This document shows positions 14,358-18,938 of a stretch of 18,938 nucleotides of DNA, one piece after another. The stretch lies in NCBI GenBank assembly GCA_023390395.1, contig JAEWCY010000007.1, positions 1-18,938 on the forward strand, in the 5' to 3' direction. Below the pieces are notes generated by a model that made no database searches, was not told the DNA's origin, and worked only from the letters and a program-made list of their open reading frames with translations. Both the position numbers and the translations under genes were made by a program. This DNA is from Pseudomonadota bacterium (lineage in GTDB: Bacteria > Desulfobacterota > Desulfovibrionia > Desulfovibrionales > Desulfovibrionaceae). The first letter of the stretch is position 1; every line of letters starts with the position of its first letter.

Positions 14358-15227
14358 CTACCCTTCGCGGATCATCTCCATGAGGTACTGGCCGTAGGCG
14401 TTTTTGAGCATGTCACGGGCAAGGGCCTCCACCTGGCCGGCCGTAATGTAGCCCATGCGGTAGGCGATCTCCTCGATGCAGGCCACGAGCACGCCCTGGC
14501 GCTCCTGGATGGCCTGCACGAAGCTCGCCGCGTGCAGCAGCGACTCGTGGGTGCCGGTGTCGAGCCAGGCGTAGCCCCGGCCGAGGAACTCCACCTTGAG
14601 CCGGCCGCGCTTGAGATACACGTTGTTGAGGTCGGTGATCTCGAGCTCGCCCCGGGCCGAGGGCGTGAGCCCGGCCGCGATGTCGGCCACCTCGTTGTCG
14701 TAGAAATAGAGCCCGGTCACGGCGAACTTCGACTTGGGCTCCTTGGGCTTCTCCTCGATGCTGATCACGTTTCTGGCCGCGTCGAACTCCACCACGCCGT
14801 AGCGGTGCGGGTCGCGCACCTTGTAGCCGAAGACCACGCCGCCCTCGGTCAGCCCGGCGCAGCGCTGGAGCACCGAGGCCAGCCCCTGGCCGTAGAAGAT
14901 GTTGTCGCCGAGCACCAGGCACACGGAATCCGAGCCGATGAACTCCCGGCCGAGCAGGAAGGCCTGGGCCAGGCCCTCGGGCCTGGGCTGCACCTTGTAG
15001 GAAAACGACATGCCGAGGCTCGCCCCGTCGCCGAGCATCTCCTGGAACCGGGGCAGGTCGGTCGGCGTGGAGATGATGAGGATCTCCCGGATGCCGGCCA
15101 GCATCAGGACCGAAAGCGGATAATAGATCATGGGCTTGTCGTAGATGGGCAACAGTTGTTTGCTCACCACCCGCGTGATGGGATAAAGACGCGTGCCCGA
15201 CCCGCCGGCCAAGATGATCCCCTTCAT
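14358..15227 (-). CDS. rfbA: Glucose-1-phosphate thymidylyltransferase
   Basis: 289 aa, the usual RmlA/RfbA length. ATG 15227 is preceded by GAGGAGAAGG. Motifs: nucleotide-binding GGSGTRLYP (8-16) with Lys23 in SKQLLPIYDKPM, LGDNIFYG (106-113) with metal-binding Asp108, EEKPKEPKS (158-166), TGLYFYD (171-177), and WLDTGTHESLL (221-231). It joins dTTP and glucose-1-phosphate to give dTDP-glucose and pyrophosphate, the first step to dTDP-rhamnose and other dTDP-sugars for surface polysaccharide. The partner genes rfbB, rfbC and rfbD are not in this window, so the gene stands alone here. It is divergent from mogA across a 97-bp spacer. No good terminator is visible on its own strand. Confidence 0.96.
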   Translation of the reverse strand: MKGIILAGGSGTRLYPITRVVSKQLLPIYDKPMIYYPLSVLMLAGIREILIISTPTDLPRFQEMLGDGASLGMSFSYKVQPRPEGLAQAFLLGREFIGSDSVCLVLGDNIFYGQGLASVLQRCAGLTEGGVVFGYKVRDPHRYGVVEFDAARNVISIEEKPKEPKSKFAVTGLYFYDNEVADIAAGLTPSARGELEITDLNNVYLKRGRLKVEFLGRGYAWLDTGTHESLLHAASFVQAIQERQGVLVACIEEIAYRMGYITAGQVEALARDMLKNAYGQYLMEMIREG

Positions 15228-15324
15228 GCCTTCTCCTCGCTTGATAACCCGCCCGTGTCGGACGTATCGTTGGCACGCTTTTGACCCAACGCCACCAAAA
15301 CCGCAAGGCCCAAGGGGAGCCGCC

Positions 15325-16122
15325 ATGCCGCAATCCATCCGCCTCGCCGCCGCCGGCGACACGGCCCTGAGCGCCGGCGACAGGCTGCACGTCGTCGCCG
15401 GCTCCGCCCCGGAATACGCAACCTGCCTGCGCGCGGCCGCGCGTCTGCCGCGTTTTTGCGTCGGCACGCGCCTGACCCCGGTCGAGGGGGGGCCGACGCT
15501 GCTCGTGGTCGCCGTGTTCTCCCGGCCCGGGCGCGGCGACGCGCCGGCGGACCCGGCCTTCCTGGCCGAGGCCCTGGCCGACGGCGTGCTGCCGGGCGGC
15601 GACCGGGAATACCGCGCCGACAAGGAAGGCCTGGCGCTGGCCTGGATCACCCTGAGCGACAAGGGCAGCCAGGGGCTCAGGGCCGACGCCGCCGGCCCGG
15701 CCATCGCCGAGGCCTGCGCCGCCGCCCTGCCCGTGGCCCTGGCCCTTGGCCACATCATCCCCGACGAACCGCGCGAACTGACCGCCCTGCTGGTCGACCT
15801 GGCCCTGACCCAGGGCTTCGACCTCGTGGTCACCACCGGCGGCACGGGGCTCTCCCCGCGCGACACCACCCCGGAAGCCACCCTTCGCGTCATCGAAAAA
15901 CGCCTGCCCGGCTTCGAGGCGGCCATGCTCGCCGCCTCCCTGGCCAAGACCAAGCACGCCATGCTCTCCCGGGCCGTGGCCGGGACCCTGGGCCAGACCA
16001 TCATCGTCAACGTGCCGGGATCGCCCAAGGCCGTGCGCGAAACCCTGGCCGCCATCCTGCCGGCCATCCCCCACGGCCTGGACAAGCTGCGCGGCGACCC
16101 CGCCGACTGCGCGCAGGCGTAG
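15325..16122 (+). CDS. mogA: MogA-like molybdopterin adenylyltransferase with N-terminal extension
   Basis: 265 aa. ATG 15325 has AGGGGAG upstream; the longer open frame from 15193 runs over the rfbA start and is rejected. Residues about 104-260 are a complete MogA/MoaB domain: LAWITLSDKGSQGLRAD, the ligand-binding TTGGTGLSPRDTT (170-182), PGFEAAML and PGSPKAV (231-237). This domain adenylates molybdopterin before molybdate insertion in molybdenum/tungsten cofactor synthesis. Residues 1-100 are an extension absent from E. coli MogA; its GDRLHVVAG and TPVEGG stretches faintly recall beta-barrel domains such as MOSC, but I cannot assign it. Cytoplasmic. A 54-bp palindromic repeat starts 21 bp after the stop. 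Confidence 0.85.
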   Translation: MPQSIRLAAAGDTALSAGDRLHVVAGSAPEYATCLRAAARLPRFCVGTRLTPVEGGPTLLVVAVFSRPGRGDAPADPAFLAEALADGVLPGGDREYRADKEGLALAWITLSDKGSQGLRADAAGPAIAEACAAALPVALALGHIIPDEPRELTALLVDLALTQGFDLVVTTGGTGLSPRDTTPEATLRVIEKRLPGFEAAMLAASLAKTKHAMLSRAVAGTLGQTIIVNVPGSPKAVRETLAAILPAIPHGLDKLRGDPADCAQA

Positions 16123-16142
16123 CGGAGAGGGAAGAGGAAGAG

Positions 16143-16196
16143 GCCTCCGGCGGCCAGGAGGGGGTGACCCCCTCCTGGACCTCCCCATTGGGGGAA
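16143..16196 (+). repeat. 54-bp palindromic interspersed element, copy A
   Basis: The core CCAGGAGGGGG/TGA/CCCCCTCCTGG (16154-16178) is a perfect 11-bp dyad, followed by a smaller CCCC-ATT-GGGG hairpin (16183-16193). Copy B at 18482-18535 is its reverse complement with a single difference, which falls in the small hairpin's loop. It begins 21 bp after the mogA stop, preceded by a purine-rich leader. Likely a REP-like 3'-end element. Confidence 0.85.
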
Positions 16197-16241
16197 TGGG
16201 TGTGATGCACGGTTTCGCCGCTGTGCAAAGGAGAACCGAGG

Positions 16242-17390
16242 ATGTCCACGAGGGTATTTCAAAGCACGCCGCGCATCCATTACGGGCCGCGCGCCATCGA
16301 GCAGGCCGGGCCCGAGGCGGCGGCGCTGGGCAAGGTCGCCCTGGTGGTGACCGGCCGGTCCGCTTCCACGAAAAACGGCAGCCTGCAGCGGCTGTGCGAT
16401 CTGCTCAAGCATGCCGGGGTCACGCCGGTGCCCTTCCCCCGGGTGGAGCCCGATCCGAGCCTGGACACCGTGGCCGCCGGCGCGGCCCTGGCCCGGGAAA
16501 AGGGCTGCGACGTCATCGTGGCCCTCGGCGGCGGCTCGGCCATGGACGCGGCCAAGGGCATCAGCTGCCTGCTGGCCAACCCGGGCGAGCTGGCCGCCCT
16601 GGAAGGCGCGGCCGGCCTGCGCCAGGGACCGCCCGTCATCGCCATCCCCACCACCGCCGGCACGGGCAGCGAGGCGACCAAGGTCAGCGTCCTGACCGAC
16701 ACGGCGCGCGGCTACAAAATGCTCCTGGTCGGCCCCACCCTGCTGCCGGCGGCGGCCATCCTGGACCCGGAGCTCACGGCCACCATGCCGCCGGCCGTGG
16801 CCGCGGCCACGGGCATGGACGCGCTCACCCACGCCGTGGAAGCCTACGTGTCCAAGTTGGCCAACCCCTTTTCCGACGCCCTGGCCCTGGCGGCCATCGA
16901 AACCATCGGCGAGAACCTCCCCATCGCCGTGGCCGCTCCGGACGACGCCGAGGCCCGGGCCGCCATGCTCTACGCCCAGACCCAGGCCGGCCTGGCCTTT
17001 TCCAACGCCTCGGTCGGGCTCGTGCACGCCATGTCCCGGCCCATGGGAGCGCGCTTCGGCGTGCCCCACGGCACGGCCAACGCCATGCTCCTGCCCCTGG
17101 TCACGGCGTTCAACCGCCCGGCCTGCCCCGGGCGCATGATCCGGGTGGCCGAGGCCCTGGGCCGGCGCACGGACGGCCTGGACCGCGCCGCCGCCTCGCG
17201 CCTGGCCGCCGCGGCCCTGGCCGAGCTCGCCGCCGGGCTGCCTCTGCCGCGCACCCTGGCCGCCGTGGGCGTGGACGCCGAAGCCCTGCCGGACATGGCC
17301 CGGGAGGCGGCGGAAAACGGCAGCAGCCGGGTCAACCCCCGCCGCGCCGAAGCCGAGGAAATTTTGGAACTGTACGGGAAGCTCGTCTAG
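16242..17390 (+). CDS. Iron-containing alcohol dehydrogenase
   Basis: 382 aa, typical for group III (iron-dependent) alcohol dehydrogenases. ATG 16242 is preceded by AAAGGAG. Motifs: cofactor-binding GGGSAMDAAKG (96-106), PTTAGTGSEATK (136-147), and metal ligands Asp193 and His197 in GMDALTHAVEAYV, His262 in GLVHAMSRPMGARF, and His276 in VPHGTANAMLLP. All four ligands are present, so an active NAD(P)-linked enzyme is expected, interconverting an alcohol and an aldehyde in the cytoplasm. The substrate is not determined by sequence; ethanol, butanol and diol types share these motifs. It is preceded by repeat copy A and its stop shares CTAG with the convergent AbrB gene. Confidence 0.93.
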   Translation: MSTRVFQSTPRIHYGPRAIEQAGPEAAALGKVALVVTGRSASTKNGSLQRLCDLLKHAGVTPVPFPRVEPDPSLDTVAAGAALAREKGCDVIVALGGGSAMDAAKGISCLLANPGELAALEGAAGLRQGPPVIAIPTTAGTGSEATKVSVLTDTARGYKMLLVGPTLLPAAAILDPELTATMPPAVAAATGMDALTHAVEAYVSKLANPFSDALALAAIETIGENLPIAVAAPDDAEARAAMLYAQTQAGLAFSNASVGLVHAMSRPMGARFGVPHGTANAMLLPLVTAFNRPACPGRMIRVAEALGRRTDGLDRAAASRLAAAALAELAAGLPLPRTLAAVGVDAEALPDMAREAAENGSSRVNPRRAEAEEILELYGKLV

Positions 17391-18436
17391 TCCCGCCGCG
17401 CCGCCTTGCCGGCCAGGAACCGGGCCATGGGCGGCGCGAGCAGCACCACCAGGAAGAAGCGCATGGTCTGCAGCGTCATGACGAAGGGCATGTCCACCGG
17501 CGCGGAGGCGGCGATGATGGCCACCGAATCCAGGCCGCCCGGGCTGGCCGCCAGGTAGGCGGTCAGGGGATCGACCCCGGCCGTGCGGGCCAAAAGCACC
17601 GACAGGCCGCCGCAAAAGCCGATGAGCGCCACGATGGTGGCCAGGATCATGGGCAAGGCCCGGGCGGCGTGGGCCACCACGCTGCGGGTGAAGCCCAGGC
17701 CGATGCGCCAGCCTATGGCCGCGTAGGACGCGGCCAGAAGCCAGGGCGGCAGCTCGATCTCCACCACGCCGGCCAGGCGCAGCCCGCCTCCGAGCAGCAT
17801 GGGCGCGAGCATGGCCCCGCTGGCCAGCCAGTTGCGAAGTCCGACCAGCGCGCCGAGGGCGATGAGCGCCGCCGTCGGCAGGCTGGCGATCCCCAGGGCG
17901 GGGAACCAGACCGTGGCCGCCGGAGCCTGCTCCGGGGCGTCGGTCCAGATGTGGGCGACGCCGGCCGCGGCCAGGGCCACGCACAGCACGCGCAAATATT
18001 GCATGAAGGCCACGAGCCGGGCGTCGGCCCCGTAGGCGTCGGCCAGGATCACCATGGCCGCCGCGCCGCCGGGCGAGGTGCCCCAGATGCCCGTGGCCCC
18101 GGGCATGACGTGGAGGCGGAAAAGCAGCCAGCCCATGGCCCCGGCCGCGAGGATGCTCGACAGGACCACGGCCGCGAACAGGTGCCCGCTGCCGAGCAGG
18201 GCCGGCAGGATGTCCGGCGTGGCCGCCCGGGCCACCAGGCAGCCGATGACGGCCTGGGCCACGATGTAGGGTTGCCGGGGCAGCCGCACGGACGCGCCGC
18301 CAAGGGCCAGCAGGATGCCCGAGAGCATGGGGCCGAGCAGCAGGGAGGCCGGCGTCTCCAGGAAGCGCAGCGCCGTCGTGACGCACGCCGTGACCACGGC
18401 CAACAGCGCCCACTGCCCGAGCCTTCCCCTCGCCAT
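17387..18436 (-). CDS. AbrB-family integral membrane protein
   Basis: 349 aa. ATG 18436 is preceded by AAAGGGGAG; the open frame extends upstream into repeat copy B and that part is not coding. The protein is almost wholly hydrophobic with about ten predicted membrane segments. Two halves resemble each other, each with an SPGG signature (SPGGAAAM at 121-128 and SPGGLDSVAII at 298-308), as in the AbrB/PF05145 family once labelled putative ammonia monooxygenase. This family is unrelated to the DNA-binding AbrB of Bacillus; members are regarded as probable transporters or regulators of unclear substrate. It ends convergently on the iron-ADH gene with a 4-bp overlap. Confidence 0.9.
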   Translation of the reverse strand: MARGRLGQWALLAVVTACVTTALRFLETPASLLLGPMLSGILLALGGASVRLPRQPYIVAQAVIGCLVARAATPDILPALLGSGHLFAAVVLSSILAAGAMGWLLFRLHVMPGATGIWGTSPGGAAAMVILADAYGADARLVAFMQYLRVLCVALAAAGVAHIWTDAPEQAPAATVWFPALGIASLPTAALIALGALVGLRNWLASGAMLAPMLLGGGLRLAGVVEIELPPWLLAASYAAIGWRIGLGFTRSVVAHAARALPMILATIVALIGFCGGLSVLLARTAGVDPLTAYLAASPGGLDSVAIIAASAPVDMPFVMTLQTMRFFLVVLLAPPMARFLAGKAARRD

Positions 18437-18481
18437 GGCTCCCCTTTCGTCGGCAGCCTCTTGCGCAGGCGTACCGACAGG

Positions 18482-18535
18482 TTCCCCCAACGGGGAGGTC
18501 CAGGAGGGGGTCACCCCCTCCTGGCCGCCGGAGGC
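18482..18535 (-). repeat. 54-bp palindromic interspersed element, copy B
   Basis: Reverse complement of copy A except for one base (C at 18491), which lies in the small hairpin loop. The large dyad is at 18500-18524. Read on the minus strand it begins 22 bp after the lepB stop, behind a purine-rich leader, the same placement and orientation as copy A relative to mogA. Confidence 0.85.
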
Positions 18536-18557
18536 GTCTTTTCCTTTCCCCCCGCCG

Positions 18558-18938
18558 CTACTTCACGAGGTTGCCGATGCGGCTCCAGCGGATGTCGGCC
18601 GGGCCGTCCCAGGACCAGTAGATGACCCAGGCCTTGCCCCGGATCTTCTCCTTGTCCACGAAGCCCCAGAAGCGCGAGTCGTAGGACTCGTCGCGGTTGT
18701 CGCCCATGGCGAAGTACTTGCCGGGCGGCACGGTGATGGGGCCGAAGTTGTCGCGGCGGGCCTGGGGGTTGGGGTCGGTGTGCTTGACGTAGGGCTCGTC
18801 GAGCGGCTTGCCGTTGCGGTAGACGACCTTGTCCTTCATCTCCAGCACGTCGCCGGGCGCGCCGATGATGCGCTTGATGAAGTCCTTGGAGGTGTCCTCG
18901 GGGAACTCGAAGACGATGACGTCGCCGTCGGCCGGCTC
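18558..18938 (-). CDS. lepB: Signal peptidase I (partial, N-terminus outside window)
   Basis: The frame is open from the window edge to the stop at 18558, giving the last 126 residues. FIKRIIGAPGD (visible residues 20-30) carries the general-base lysine of the Ser/Lys catalytic dyad, and AMGDNRDESYDSRFWG is the family's conserved C-terminal box. The nucleophile serine and the membrane anchor lie beyond the edge. The enzyme removes Sec and Tat signal peptides at the outer face of the inner membrane; possible clients in this window are the TPR protein, the six-cysteine protein and the Tat-exported FAD enzyme. The internal GTG at 18848 is not the start because the conserved catalytic segment lies upstream of it. 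Confidence 0.96.
   Translation of the reverse strand, partial: EPADGDVIVFEFPEDTSKDFIKRIIGAPGDVLEMKDKVVYRNGKPLDEPYVKHTDPNPQARRDNFGPITVPPGKYFAMGDNRDESYDSRFWGFVDKEKIRGKAWVIYWSWDGPADIRWSRIGNLVK

Noticed and set aside
15270..15285. TGGCACG followed by TTGAC resembling a sigma-54 -24/-12 promoter before mogA
   Set aside because: The downstream element lacks GC at the required spacing (it reads AC), so the essential -12 dinucleotide is missing.
14358..18413. 1351-aa open frame containing rfbA at its end
   Set aside because: Only the last 289 residues are protein-like; the rest is antisense of mogA and ADH and out-of-frame AbrB, open because of high GC.
16143..18535. The paired 54-bp elements as terminal inverted repeats of a transposon
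   Set aside because: There is no transposase between them, the enclosed genes are ordinary ADH and AbrB, and each copy has a palindromic core tied to a nearby stop codon, which fits a REP-like element better.

Overview
The window is very GC-rich (around 70% by eye) with strong G/C preference at third codon positions and dense gene packing. Together with isolated sensor kinases and an interspersed palindromic repeat at gene ends, this suggests a high-GC Desulfovibrionaceae-type deltaproteobacterium (Desulfovibrio/Solidesulfovibrio-like). That assignment is inferred from style and remembered family resemblance, not from a search. No rRNA, tRNA, CRISPR array, transposase or phage gene was found.

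Layout. 1-234 (-): 3'-truncated putative lipoprotein. 355-1959 (+): exported TPR protein, then a small exported six-cysteine protein, closed by a strong terminator. 2016-2516: gene-free, less GC-rich, crowded with hairpins and possibly encoding a small RNA. 2517-3224 (+): unrecognised protein. 3160-4766 (-): Sad/YneI-type semialdehyde dehydrogenase translationally coupled to an 80-aa coiled-coil protein, divergent from a LysR regulator (4991-5917, +) across a spacer with a LysR-type box. 5914-9598 (-): Tat-exported CrtI-like FAD oxidoreductase downstream of a membrane PAS histidine kinase, with two strong inverted repeats between them. 9748-11283 (+): comM. 11280-13889 (-): hybrid GAF kinase/receiver. 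14052-14201 (+): 49-aa single-span membrane protein with its own strong terminator. 14358-15227 (-): rfbA. 15325-16122 (+): MogA with a long N-terminal extension. 16242-17390 (+): iron-type alcohol dehydrogenase. 17387-18436 (-): AbrB-family membrane protein. 18558-18938 (-): C-terminal part of signal peptidase I, cut by the window edge.

How it fits together. Most genes are housekeeping or accessory singletons rather than one pathway. The clearest functional units are the dehydrogenase/coiled-coil/LysR locus (aldehyde oxidation, probably LysR-controlled) and the kinase/FAD-oxidoreductase pair (possible envelope redox function beside a sensor). Neither kinase has a separate response regulator in view. 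Three convergent gene pairs (LysR/FAD enzyme, comM/hybrid kinase, ADH/AbrB) end on a shared 4-bp TTAG or CTAG giving both stop codons.

The most unusual signals are: a 54-bp palindromic element present twice in inverted orientation, each copy just after a stop codon and differing only in a hairpin loop; the hairpin-rich 500-bp gap; and the small 49-aa membrane protein. I do not see a clear new multi-gene defence or metabolic system.
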